Origin: an uncultured Muribaculaceae bacterium
Lineage (GTDB): Bacteria > Bacteroidota > Bacteroidia > Bacteroidales > Muribaculaceae
DNA: 47,009 nt
Assembly: GCA_910578665.1 (NCBI GenBank)
Contig: CAJTQU010000017.1
Span: 1-47,009, forward strand
Direction of reading: 5' to 3'
Part shown: positions 23,415 to 31,793 of the stretch, in pieces
Layout of the letters: each line of letters starts with the position of its first letter
Position numbering within the stretch: the first letter of the stretch is position 1
Made by a program: the position numbers and the translations under genes
The notes under the pieces: model-generated
The model's database searches: none
Told to the model about the DNA's origin: nothing
The model's input: the letters and a program-made list of their open reading frames with translations, nothing else

Positions 23415-26239
23415 AATTTCATTTTTTGTGCCAGAAACCGGCCGGTATAAGATTTTTCTTCTGCCGCCACATCTTCAGGCGTGCCTGCTGCAACTACGCA
23501 TCCTCCGGCATCGCCACCTTCAGGCCCGATGTCTATTACATGGTCGGCACACTTGATTACATCGAGATTATGCTCTATTATTATTACCGTGTTTCCCTTG
23601 TCTACCAGGGCCCGGAGGGATTTCATAAGAGTGGATATGTCGTGGAAATGCAATCCGGTGGTTGGTTCGTCAAAGATAAACATTGTGTGGGCTGCTTTCT
23701 CCTGTGACAGGAAATATGCCAGTTTGACACGCTGGTTTTCGCCACCGGAAAGAGATGATGATGTCTGTCCCAGTTTGATATAGCCTAATCCCACGCTCTG
23801 CAGTGGTATCAGGCGCCGTACTACGCGGCTACCTGCCGTAGTGCCGTCTCCAAAGAATTCGATGGCTTGGTTTACAGTCATGTCTAACACATCGGAGATG
23901 TTTTTGCCTTTGTATTCTATCTCAAGGACCTCTTTGGTGAAGCGTTTGCCTCCGCATGCCTCGCAGGGAACCGTTATGTCTGCCATGAATTGCATGGGTA
24001 TGGTGATAGTTCCCTCTCCCTTGCACTCTTCGCATCGTCCGCCCTCGGTGTTAAATGAGAAATAAGCCGGGGTGAACCCCATCTGTCGCGATGCCTGAGT
24101 GTCGGCATACAGGCGCCTGATCTCGTCATATGCTTTAAGGTATGTGGCCGGGTTACTGCGTGATGACGTACCGATCGGATTCTGGTCTATAAATTCTATA
24201 TGCTTTACGGACTGAAGGTCGCCGCCGAGACCACGGTGTGTGCCCGGGGCGTCTCCGGGTTCGCCCAGATGTCGTAGCATGGCGCGGTACAGCACATCGC
24301 GCACCAGTGTGGATTTGCCGCTGCCGCTCACTCCTGTAACTACCGTGAGCACGCCCAGAGGAAAGCGGACATCTATATCTTTAAGATTATTCTGTCGTGC
24401 TCCTTTTACATCGATAGATTTTTTCCACGGCAAGCGGTGTTTGGGAATCTCTATATTGTCTTGTCCGCGCAGATAACGCAGTGTATAAGAATCGCCGGCC
24501 GGATAGTCCGGGTTTTCAGCCTCGCTTACAGGTCCGGCGTATACCAGACTGCCTCCGAGGCGTCCGGCATCCCTGCCAATATCGATTATGTAATCCGCCA
24601 TGCGCATAATCTCTTCGTCATGCTCTACCACTACTACTGTGTTGCCAAGGGTCTGCAGTTTGCGCAACACGCCGATAAGCCTGTCGGTATCACGGGGATG
24701 CAGGCCGATAGAAGGCTCGTCGAGTATGTATAGCGATCCCACCAGGCTTGATCCGAGCGAAGTGGCCAGGTTGATGCGCTGGCTTTCGCCACCTGACAGG
24801 GTGTTGGACGGCCTGTCAAGCGTGAGATATCCCAGGCCCACATCGTCAAGAAAACCGAGCCGGTTGGTTATCTCGGTAAGCAGGCGAGAGGCAATTTTAC
24901 CGTCAGTATCATCTAACTGTAATTCTGTGAAGAATTTAAGAAGCCCTTTTACTGACATGCGTGATAGTTCGGATATGGATTTTCCACCCACTTTCACATA
25001 TTCCGTATCGGGGCGCAGCCTTGTTCCGTGGCATGCCGGGCATATCCTGCGGCCGCGGTATCGCGCCTTAAGCACGCGGTACTGTATTTTGTATTGGTTA
25101 CGGTCCACCCAGTCAAAAAAACCGTCTATGCCGCACCATGCACCTCGTCCGTGCCACAGGAAATCCAGTTGTTCGGAGGTAAGGTCGGCATAAGGGGTGT
25201 GTATAGGGAAGTTGTAGCGTGGAGCCAGCTGTATCAGTTCTTGCTTGATTTCGCCCATCTTTTCACCTCTGAAACATTGTACGGCATCCTGGTATACGCT
25301 CAAGGTCTTATCCGGAATCACAAGGTCTTCGTCTATGCCAAGCACTTTTCCGAAACCTTCGCAAGTTGTACATGCTCCGTACGGATTGTTGAAATTAAAC
25401 ATAAGGTCGGATGGTTCGCGGAAGTCTATACCGTCGGCACTGAACCTGCCTGAATATTCATGCTCTTCCACACCGTTATCCGTCCATATCTTGACAATGC
25501 AGCAACCGTCTCCTTCGAACCATGCTGTTTCCAGCGAATCTGCCAGCCGGCTTATCTCGTCATGGTCGCGGCTGATACTTAGGCGGTCTATGAGCAGGTG
25601 GAAACCGGTGATTTTTTTAATATTTTTTTCTATTAATTCTGATATGTCGGTAAAGGAGCCGTCTTTTTCCAGACGCGAATAACCCTCTTTAAGCAGTATG
25701 TCCAGATGCATGGCCGCGGTACGTCCGTCAGGTATTCTTAAAGGCGCGAGTATCGCTATGCGCGTGCCTTCGGCCAGCTGTGCCAGTTCTCCGGTTATGG
25801 AATCGGCAGTGTGCCGGCGCACCCTTATGCCGGTTACGGGAGATATGGTGTGCCCTATGCGCGCGTATAGCATGCGCATATAGTCATAGATTTCGGTAGA
25901 TGTGCCCACGGTGCTCCTGGGATTACGGGTATTTACCTTCTGCTCTATGGCAATGGCCGGCGGCAGCCCTTTTATGTAGTCACATTCCGGTTTCTGCATA
26001 CGTCCCAGAAACTGGCGGGCATATGCAGACAGGCTTTCCACATAACGGCGCTGGCCTTCGGCGTACAGAGTGTCAAAAGCCAGTGAAGACTTGCCGCTGC
26101 CGCTCACTCCGGTGACAACGACCAATTTTCCACGGGGAATTTCTACATCTATGTTTTTCAGATTATTCACCCGTGCCCCCTTAACCACTATATTGTCTGG
26201 GGCGCTTGTGCTGCTCTGTGTGTTGGAATTCTTCATCAT
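23411..26239 (-). CDS. uvrA: Excinuclease ABC subunit A
   Basis: Damage-recognition ATPase of nucleotide-excision repair. About 942 residues, the family's usual length. Both ABC modules are complete: Walker A GVSGSGKSS and GVSGSGKST, signatures LSGGESQRINLA and LSGGENQRVKLA, with Zn-binding cysteines in CTTCEGFG, CPACHGTR, CEECKGEG and CEACGGKR. An open frame continues 21 codons upstream, but these overlap a TAATTTTG promoter box, so the start is ATG 26239 (or the adjacent ATG 26236). The stop overlaps a lipoprotein start by four bases. UvrB and UvrC are not in the window. Confidence 0.96.
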   Translation of the reverse strand: MMKNSNTQSSTSAPDNIVVKGARVNNLKNIDVEIPRGKLVVVTGVSGSGKSSLAFDTLYAEGQRRYVESLSAYARQFLGRMQKPECDYIKGLPPAIAIEQKVNTRNPRSTVGTSTEIYDYMRMLYARIGHTISPVTGIRVRRHTADSITGELAQLAEGTRIAILAPLRIPDGRTAAMHLDILLKEGYSRLEKDGSFTDISELIEKNIKKITGFHLLIDRLSISRDHDEISRLADSLETAWFEGDGCCIVKIWTDNGVEEHEYSGRFSADGIDFREPSDLMFNFNNPYGACTTCEGFGKVLGIDEDLVIPDKTLSVYQDAVQCFRGEKMGEIKQELIQLAPRYNFPIHTPYADLTSEQLDFLWHGRGAWCGIDGFFDWVDRNQYKIQYRVLKARYRGRRICPACHGTRLRPDTEYVKVGGKSISELSRMSVKGLLKFFTELQLDDTDGKIASRLLTEITNRLGFLDDVGLGYLTLDRPSNTLSGGESQRINLATSLGSSLVGSLYILDEPSIGLHPRDTDRLIGVLRKLQTLGNTVVVVEHDEEIMRMADYIIDIGRDAGRLGGSLVYAGPVSEAENPDYPAGDSYTLRYLRGQDNIEIPKHRLPWKKSIDVKGARQNNLKDIDVRFPLGVLTVVTGVSGSGKSTLVRDVLYRAMLRHLGEPGDAPGTHRGLGGDLQSVKHIEFIDQNPIGTSSRSNPATYLKAYDEIRRLYADTQASRQMGFTPAYFSFNTEGGRCEECKGEGTITIPMQFMADITVPCEACGGKRFTKEVLEIEYKGKNISDVLDMTVNQAIEFFGDGTTAGSRVVRRLIPLQSVGLGYIKLGQTSSSLSGGENQRVKLAYFLSQEKAAHTMFIFDEPTTGLHFHDISTLMKSLRALVDKGNTVIIIEHNLDVIKCADHVIDIGPEGGDAGGCVVAAGTPEDVAAEEKSYTGRFLAQKMKL

Positions 26240-26254
26240 AACAGGATTAGTCTG

Positions 26255-26262
26255 CAAAATTA
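26255..26262 (-). promoter_or_regulatory. Candidate -7 box for uvrA
   Basis: TAATTTTG on the minus strand, 16 bp before the chosen start. No good -33 match is seen, and no LexA-like box was recognised. Confidence 0.45.
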
Positions 26263-26342
26263 ATGCCAATTTTCCGAATCTGTGTAATCCGAGGTGCTGC
26301 AACAGATAATTTTATGTATTATTCATATATTTTTAATGAACG

Positions 26343-26374
26343 CTTGCAAGGGTGTGAAAAAAATATTAACTTTG
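26343..26374 (+). promoter_or_regulatory. Promoter of the YtxH envelope cluster
   Basis: CTTG (26343-26346), 20-bp spacer, TAACTTTG (26367-26374), the same variant -33 as the S24 repressor promoter. The leader is about 65 nt. Confidence 0.7.
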
Positions 26375-26445
26375 GAGAACCATTAGTGTGTCAGCCGTGT
26401 TATAGAGACATAGATTGAAAATTTTAATTAAAACAGATAAAGATT

Positions 26446-26649
26446 ATGAAACCCATCCATGTAGTATTTGCAGTAATTGGCGGCGCCATTGCCGGAGCTG
26501 CCGTAGGTCTTCTTTTTGCCCCTGCCAAAGGTTCTGATACCCGTACTAAAATTGCCGACATCCTGCGCAGCAAGGGTATCGTGCTTAAAAAAGGCAAAAT
26601 GGACGAACTTATAGAAGAGATCGAAGACCAGCTGGACGCAACTATCTAA
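26446..26649 (+). CDS. YtxH-domain small membrane protein (first copy)
   Basis: A 67-residue protein with one N-terminal membrane helix (about 5-27, glycine- and alanine-rich) followed by the YtxH signature LLFAPAKGSDTRTKI and a charged helical tail. Such proteins are associated with envelope stress and general stress responses. The next gene is a paralogue, so the pair arose by duplication. First gene after a consensus promoter. Confidence 0.8.
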   Translation: MKPIHVVFAVIGGAIAGAAVGLLFAPAKGSDTRTKIADILRSKGIVLKKGKMDELIEEIEDQLDATI

Positions 26650-26671
26650 TCAATAAAAACACAGAATTGTT

Positions 26672-26869
26672 ATGAGAAATTTAGGAGTACTTTACGCATT
26701 TCTGGGCGGTGCTATCGTAGGCTGCGGCGCAGCCATATTGTTTGCCCCCGCCAAGGGCTCTGACTTGCGCGAACGCGTATGCAAGATATTGCGCAGAAAA
26801 GGAGTCAAGCTGAATGACAGCGAGGTAGACCAGCTGGTGGCAGAACTTGCCGGCGCTATCGAGAAATAA
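26672..26869 (+). CDS. YtxH-domain small membrane protein (second copy)
   Basis: A 65-residue paralogue of the preceding gene, 22 bp downstream. It keeps the membrane helix and ILFAPAKGSDLRERV, then a shorter charged tail (KLNDSEVDQLVAELAG). The two share most of the first 35 residues but differ in the tails, suggesting retained but separate roles. A terminator-like hairpin follows, so transcription of the next genes may be lower. Confidence 0.78.
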   Translation: MRNLGVLYAFLGGAIVGCGAAILFAPAKGSDLRERVCKILRRKGVKLNDSEVDQLVAELAGAIEK

Positions 26870-26903
26870 TAATGCACACTCTCCGCATATAGGAGATGTT
26901 CAG

Positions 26904-26934
26904 GCCAGCCGGGGCATAGCCCTGGCCGGCTTTT
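26904..26934 (+). terminator. Hairpin and T-run after the YtxH pair
   Basis: A 12-bp stem with one mismatch and one G-U (26904-26915 with 26919-26930), followed by TTTT. It is likely a partial terminator within the cluster. Confidence 0.6.
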
Positions 26935-26964
26935 GGTGTCTTTATCCATATTTATTCCCGTGAT

Positions 26965-27324
26965 ATGAAAAGTGATTTCAGTGCGCAGCTGCAGGAACTG
27001 TATATTGTGGCTAAACGCTATCTGTCGTTCCAGATAGATGTGGCAAAATACTCTCTGGCAGAAAGGGTGGCACTGTTGCTCGGCGGTCTGGCTCTCGGCC
27101 TGATAGGATTGTTGTCCGGCGGTATTCTGGTGCTTTTTCTGGCTTTCAGCGCGGCATCGTTGTTCCGCACAATCATGAGTCCGGCTCTTGCCCATCTGAC
27201 TGTGGCCGGGTGTATCGCCGTATTGTTCCTGCTGCTATATCTATTGCGCAAGCCGTTGATCCTTAATCCGATCTCGCGTCTTGTCTCAAAGATTATTTTC
27301 AAAAACGACAACAGAAATAATTAA
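26965..27324 (+). CDS. Holin-like/YqjE-type membrane protein
   Basis: A 119-residue protein with an N-terminal amphipathic stretch and two membrane helices (about 36-62 and 73-92), joined by a short loop. It resembles the phage-holin/YqjE-like small membrane proteins found beside YtxH-domain genes in many bacteria. There are no other phage genes, so an envelope role is more likely than lysis. It lies between the YtxH pair and a small hydrophilic partner. Confidence 0.7.
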   Translation: MKSDFSAQLQELYIVAKRYLSFQIDVAKYSLAERVALLLGGLALGLIGLLSGGILVLFLAFSAASLFRTIMSPALAHLTVAGCIAVLFLLLYLLRKPLILNPISRLVSKIIFKNDNRNN

Positions 27325-27351
27325 CCTGCAATAGCGTTATAGTTACACTAT

Positions 27352-27669
27352 ATGAGTACTACGACAGAACAAACCGAAGTGGTTGCCGCGCCTGACCCGG
27401 TAAAAAAATTTAAAGGTTACACGATAGACGAATTGCGTTACCGCATGGCGATGGCCACGCTACAGAAAGAATTTACAAAAGAGCAGTTTATGGCCGAGCT
27501 GCAGACAATGATTAACGAGTCGCCCCTGAACAGCAACAACTCGTCGGGCATTCTGGGTAAAATGCTCAGAGGACTGAGTTTTATAGATTATGCACTGATG
27601 GGATATTCTGCTTTCAAAAGTGTAAGGGGCATAATGGGATTCTTTAATAAAAAACGTTGCAAAAGATAA
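27352..27669 (+). CDS. Small protein of the YtxH cluster
   Basis: A 105-residue protein with no confident family. The first 60 residues are hydrophilic with predicted helices (YTIDELRYRMAMATLQKEF), and the last 30 contain a weakly hydrophobic segment (FIDYALMGYSAFKSVRGIMGFF) before a basic tail, so it may be a peripheral or single-pass membrane protein. It follows the YqjE-like gene by 27 bp and ends 7 bp before prmA, so it is probably in the same operon. Confidence 0.65.
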   Translation: MSTTTEQTEVVAAPDPVKKFKGYTIDELRYRMAMATLQKEFTKEQFMAELQTMINESPLNSNNSSGILGKMLRGLSFIDYALMGYSAFKSVRGIMGFFNKKRCKR

Positions 27670-27676
27670 TATTAAT

Positions 27677-28522
27677 ATGACAGATTATCGCCATCTTCGT
27701 ATTGACCTGGAGCCATGTACCGAGACTGCCACTGACCTTTTGGCCGCTTTCTTAGCCGATGCCGGTTATGAATCTTTTGTACCTGATGACACAGGTCTCT
27801 CTGCGTACATAGCTGCGGATCTCTACGATCCTAATGCCGTTACAGAGATATTGGACGGCTTTCCTGTGCAGGCTGTTGTCGATGTGCATGACGAACTTGT
27901 GCCCGGACAAGACTGGAATGAGGAATGGGAGAAGAATTATTTTAAGCCGATAATAGTGGGTGGCGAATGTGTCATACATTCAACCTTTCATACCGATGTG
28001 CCGACTGCCCGGTATGATATAGTTATTGATCCTAAAATGGCGTTCGGTACGGGTCACCACGCCACTACGTCGCTCATGATAGAATATATACTGTCGCTTC
28101 CCTTACAGGGTGCTGATGTGGTGGATATGGGCACGGGCACGGGAATTCTGGCAATATTATGTTCTATGACCGGTGCGCGGCGAGCCGTGGGTATAGAGAT
28201 TGATCCCGACGCTGCTGACAATGCCCGTGAGCATCTCATGCTTAATAACCGGAGCAATGTTGTCGTTCTTACTGGCGATGCCTCTTTGCTCCCGTCACAG
28301 GCGCCGGCAGACCTGTTTATGGCCAATATTAACCGAAATATAGTATTGGCGGATATCGAATTGTATGCCAAGGCCCTGAAATCCGGAGGGCATATGTTGC
28401 TGAGTGGTTTTTATGAGCAGGATGTGCCTATGATACAGGCTGCCGCCAAACCATTGGGACTTGTGGTGGCAGACAGCAGGACGCGTGATAACTGGTGTGC
28501 TCTGCATTTGCGCAAGGCTTGA
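27677..28522 (+). CDS. prmA: Ribosomal protein L11 methyltransferase
   Basis: A SAM-dependent lysine methyltransferase acting on ribosomal protein L11. The 281-residue protein has the N-terminal substrate domain with WNEEWEKNYFKP, then the Rossmann core: DPKMAFGTGHHATT, DMGTGTGIL (SAM binding), and NINRNIV, the NPPY-like catalytic segment in PrmA. Length fits the family (about 290). It follows a small protein gene by 7 bp. Confidence 0.93.
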   Translation: MTDYRHLRIDLEPCTETATDLLAAFLADAGYESFVPDDTGLSAYIAADLYDPNAVTEILDGFPVQAVVDVHDELVPGQDWNEEWEKNYFKPIIVGGECVIHSTFHTDVPTARYDIVIDPKMAFGTGHHATTSLMIEYILSLPLQGADVVDMGTGTGILAILCSMTGARRAVGIEIDPDAADNAREHLMLNNRSNVVVLTGDASLLPSQAPADLFMANINRNIVLADIELYAKALKSGGHMLLSGFYEQDVPMIQAAAKPLGLVVADSRTRDNWCALHLRKA

Positions 28523-28540
28523 TTTTATTTATCACGCTTT

Positions 28541-28571
28541 TTTGAAATATGGGCTTTTTTAGCTAACTTCG
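28541..28571 (+). promoter_or_regulatory. Promoter of the DUF3127 gene
   Basis: TTTG (28541-28544), 19-bp spacer, TAACTTCG (28564-28571). Leader about 70 nt. It rules out the longer reading frame start at 28587 as necessary. Confidence 0.6.
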
Positions 28572-28646
28572 CACCCGGTTTGGCGATTGCGGTGCGTTAT
28601 GCCCTTTGCCAGACCTATAACTATCATATATTACATAAAACCAAGA

Positions 28647-29066
28647 ATGGAAGTATCTGGAAAGATAATAGCGGTACTGCCGCTGCAGAGCGGTACAAGC
28701 AAGGCTGGCCGCGAATGGAAGAAACAGGAATATGTGCTGGAGACGCACGACAGTTTTCCTCGCAAAGTGAAATTTGACTTCTTCGGCGACCGCGTAGACC
28801 AGTTCCCGTTGGCTATAGGCGACGAGGTTACAGTTTCGTTCGATATCGAGAGTCGCGAATTCAACGGTCGCTGGTATACTGATATCCGTGGCTGGAAAGC
28901 AGAGAAAGGCGCGGCTCCTATGGGACAGGCCGATTTCGGCCAGCAGCCCCAGCCTGGTTTCGGCCAGTCAGACTTCGGCCAGCCGCAGCAGGGCGGCTTT
29001 GCCCCACAAGGCGGCTTCGGTGACCCTATGGGAGGGGCCAATGAGAAGGACGATCTGCCTTTCTGA
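28647..29066 (+). CDS. DUF3127 protein with an SSB-like tail
   Basis: A 139-residue protein. Residues 1-88 form a compact beta-rich domain (MEVSGKIIAVLP, FDFFGDRVDQFPLAIGD, FNGRWYTDIRGWKAE), typical of the DUF3127 family and resembling an OB fold. Residues 90-131 are a disordered linker rich in Gly, Gln, Phe and Pro with repeats of DFGQ and GGFG. The last residues, NEKDDLPF, closely copy the acidic tip of single-stranded DNA-binding protein (DDDIPF in E. coli) through which SSB recruits repair proteins. So this is probably a second single-strand-binding-like protein or an SSB mimic; that is inference. The ATG at 28647 is chosen because upstream codons do not match the family. It has its own promoter. 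Confidence 0.85.
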   Translation: MEVSGKIIAVLPLQSGTSKAGREWKKQEYVLETHDSFPRKVKFDFFGDRVDQFPLAIGDEVTVSFDIESREFNGRWYTDIRGWKAEKGAAPMGQADFGQQPQPGFGQSDFGQPQQGGFAPQGGFGDPMGGANEKDDLPF

Positions 29067-29097
29067 TGACATACTTAAAATTGTAACAACATACTGG

Positions 29098-29137
29098 AAC
29101 TGCCCCGCGCCTTACATGACCCGGGCGCAGTTTCTTA
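29098..29137 (+). terminator. Weak hairpin after the DUF3127 gene
   Basis: AACTGC (29098-29103) pairs with GCAGTT (29127-29132), and four more pairs form inside past a one-base bulge. TTTCTTAATTTTT follows. It may partly end the DUF3127 transcript before rsfS. Confidence 0.45.
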
Positions 29138-29151
29138 ATTTTTAATATATT

Positions 29152-29517
29152 ATGCCACAACCAGACGAGAACAATTTGATTGATGCCGTGATAGCTGCCA
29201 TACAGGACAGAAAAGGACGCGGCATAACGCTTATAGACATGTCGGGCCTTGATGTGTCATCTGCCACGCACTATGTGATATGTAGCGGCAACACGCCTAC
29301 ACAGGTGGCTGCGATAGCCGACTGTGTGCGTGGCCAGGTGCAGGAGAAAACGGGGCAGAAGCCGTTTAATTATGACGGTTATCGCAACTCTACTTGGATA
29401 GTAATAGATTATGGTTATCTTATGGTGCATGTTTTTGTGCCTGAAGCCAGAAACTTCTATGACATTGAACAATTATGGAGTGACGGTGTTATAACTACGG
29501 TGGATGATTTGGATTGA
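29152..29517 (+). CDS. rsfS: Ribosomal silencing factor RsfS
   Basis: A 121-residue RsfS/YbeB/Iojap-family protein that binds ribosomal protein L14 and blocks subunit joining when nutrients are scarce. Visible family segments are KGRGITLIDMSGLDVSSATHYVICSGNTPTQV, here abbreviated to motifs IDMSGLDV and YVICSGNT, plus WIVIDYGYLMVHVFVPEARNFYDIEQLW, with the conserved D-Y-G and H-V-F. It precedes ftsH, an arrangement common in Bacteroidales. Confidence 0.93.
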   Translation: MPQPDENNLIDAVIAAIQDRKGRGITLIDMSGLDVSSATHYVICSGNTPTQVAAIADCVRGQVQEKTGQKPFNYDGYRNSTWIVIDYGYLMVHVFVPEARNFYDIEQLWSDGVITTVDDLD

Positions 29518-29617
29518 ACCGGGTCGGCTCATGGGCCGTCACCGGTATTGAACGTATCCGCCATGTTGGGCCGGCACACCGGCATTTGTACTTAACCTAA
29601 TACATCAAGCAAACTTT

Positions 29618-31702
29618 ATGGCAATAGGCAAACAACCATTACGCCCTAAATCTCCAAATCAGAAAGGGCGGCGTCCGATGCTCAATATGTACTGGATGTA
29701 TGCCCTGATTATTATATCGCTTATCGCACTGTATAATTTTCAGGACAACACCATAGTCAAAGAGATGGGCGAGGACGAATTTCTGACCCAGGTGCAGGAG
29801 GGTAATGTGGAAAAAGTGGTTATAAACCGCGAAAGCGCCACAATTACCGGCACACTCACAAAACAAGGTGCTAAGAAGCTGAAACTTACACCTCCCGACG
29901 GACATGACGTAGGGGCGGAAATCAAGACACAGGCGGCTTCTGCCGAGCGTTTTGACGACAAGATGAGCAAAATCAACAATACGCTCCGGGAGGAAGGAAA
30001 GCCTACGGTACCGTATGAATTTGAGAACGGTTCGGATTTCATGAAGATATTCTGGTATTTCGGCCCGATACTCATTTTTGTATTGTTTATGGTCTTTATG
30101 TCACGCCGTATGAATGGCGGAGGTAGCGGCCCGGGCGGTATTTTCAATGTCGGCAAGTCGCGGGCCAAGGTCTTTGATAAAACAAACGGCTCTAACGTTA
30201 CCTTTAAAGATGTTGCCGGTCTTTCTGAAGCCAAGGTGGAAATCCAGGAGATTGTTGAATTTCTTAAGAATCCGCAGCGTTATACAGAACTGGGTGCCAA
30301 AATTCCGCGCGGCGCACTGCTTGTAGGCCCTCCGGGTACCGGTAAGACCCTTCTGGCAAAGGCTGTCGCAGGCGAGGCGAATGTGCCGTTTTTGTCTATG
30401 AGCGGTTCAGATTTTGTCGAAATGTTTGTGGGTGTGGGCGCCGCTCGTGTGCGCGACCTCTTTAAGCAGGCCAAAGAAAAAGCGCCCTGTATAGTCTTTA
30501 TTGACGAGATTGACGCGGTGGGACGTGCCAGAGGCAAGAATCCCAGCATGGGTTCAAATGACGAACGAGAGAATACGCTTAACCAGATGCTTACGGAAAT
30601 GGACGGCTTCGGCTCCAATAACGGCGTTATTCTTCTTGCGGCTACAAACCGTGCCGACATGCTCGACAAGGCCCTTATGCGTCCGGGGCGTTTCGACCGC
30701 CAGATATATGTTGATCTGCCTGAACTTACAGACCGTGTGGAGATCCTTAATGTTCACCTGAGGAATATTAAAGTCAATTCTTCGCTGAATGTGGAGCAGA
30801 TAGCGCGGCAGACAGCCGGATTCTCAGGAGCCGATCTGGCTAATGTATGTAACGAGGCGGCCCTTATTGCCGCTCGTAATAATGCCATGAGTGTGGATAT
30901 GGAAGATTTTCGCAAGGCTATCGACCGTATTGTCGGAGGTCTTGAGAAGAAATCGACTGTCTACACCAAGGAAGAGAAGATGGCTATTGCCACACATGAG
31001 GCTGGTCATGCCACTGTAAGCTGGCTGATACAGTACGGCAATCCGTTGGTAAAAGTTACTATCGTGCCGCGCGGACGTGCCGGGGGGTATGCCATGTATG
31101 CTCCCGAGGAGCGCCATTATACTCCGTTGCAGTCGTTGCTTGACACAATATGCACACTCGTGGCAGGTCGTGCTGCCGAGGAAGAATTTACCGGCATAGT
31201 TGGTACAGGTGCGAGTGACGACCTTGAGAAAGCCACGAAGCTGGCGTTATCTCTTGTTATGTATTACGGCGCAAGTCCGCGTCTGCGCAACTTGAATTAC
31301 TATGATTCCACTGGCCAGACTTACGGTTTTAACAAACCGTATAGCGAGGCTACAGCGAAAGTGATTGATGAAGAGGTGGAGCGTATAATCAACGAGCAGT
31401 ACGATCGTGCGCGCGAGATACTGCGTGAGCATGGTGCCCAGCATAATGAGATACGTGATATGCTGATCGAGCGAGAAGTAATATATCATGATGATGTGCT
31501 GGCTGTGCTCGGTCCGCGTCCATGGAAATCTCGCACAGACGAGACGCTGGCTACACACAGGGCCAGGCAGATAGAGGCCGGCACGGCTGCCGAAGGCAAT
31601 CTGTTGCCCGACGCACAGCAGAAAGAAGAACAAGGGACTGCTTCTACGCAAGGTGATGACACCGAAGACCCTGGTACTCCGCCGCCTTTTACTAAAGAAT
31701 GA
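29618..31702 (+). CDS. ftsH: ATP-dependent zinc metalloprotease FtsH
   Basis: A membrane-anchored AAA+ protease that degrades misfolded membrane and regulatory proteins. The 694-residue protein has membrane helices at about 21-40 and 145-163 flanking a periplasmic domain, Walker A GPPGTGKT, Walker B IVFIDEID, the second region of homology RPGRFDRQ, and the zinc motif HEAGH. The C-terminal tail (from about 650) is acidic, rich in Q, E, T and P, as often in FtsH. It lies 100 bp after rsfS and is closed by a very strong terminator, so a phosphatidate cytidylyltransferase gene, which often follows in relatives, is not here. Confidence 0.97.
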   Translation: MAIGKQPLRPKSPNQKGRRPMLNMYWMYALIIISLIALYNFQDNTIVKEMGEDEFLTQVQEGNVEKVVINRESATITGTLTKQGAKKLKLTPPDGHDVGAEIKTQAASAERFDDKMSKINNTLREEGKPTVPYEFENGSDFMKIFWYFGPILIFVLFMVFMSRRMNGGGSGPGGIFNVGKSRAKVFDKTNGSNVTFKDVAGLSEAKVEIQEIVEFLKNPQRYTELGAKIPRGALLVGPPGTGKTLLAKAVAGEANVPFLSMSGSDFVEMFVGVGAARVRDLFKQAKEKAPCIVFIDEIDAVGRARGKNPSMGSNDERENTLNQMLTEMDGFGSNNGVILLAATNRADMLDKALMRPGRFDRQIYVDLPELTDRVEILNVHLRNIKVNSSLNVEQIARQTAGFSGADLANVCNEAALIAARNNAMSVDMEDFRKAIDRIVGGLEKKSTVYTKEEKMAIATHEAGHATVSWLIQYGNPLVKVTIVPRGRAGGYAMYAPEERHYTPLQSLLDTICTLVAGRAAEEEFTGIVGTGASDDLEKATKLALSLVMYYGASPRLRNLNYYDSTGQTYGFNKPYSEATAKVIDEEVERIINEQYDRAREILREHGAQHNEIRDMLIEREVIYHDDVLAVLGPRPWKSRTDETLATHRARQIEAGTAAEGNLLPDAQQKEEQGTASTQGDDTEDPGTPPPFTKE

Positions 31703-31711
31703 TAAATGTGT

Positions 31712-31761
31712 AGACAAAGCAAGCGTCCGAAAGGTGCACCTTTCGGACGCTTGCTTTGTCT
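31712..31761. terminator. Strong bidirectional terminator after ftsH
   Basis: Two perfect 25-bp arms meet at 31736/31737, a 50-bp palindrome between ftsH and the convergent ThiF-like gene. No loop bases are left over. Confidence 0.92.
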
Positions 31762-31793
31762 TAGGGATAGTGGTTTTGTTTTATTCTGGTTAT

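Noticed and set aside
26240..26302. A 21-codon upstream extension of uvrA
   Set aside because: It overlaps a -7 promoter box and does not resemble UvrA.
26965..27324. Phage lysis holin
   Set aside because: Holin-like topology, but no endolysin, spanin or other phage gene is near, and the YtxH context fits an envelope protein better.
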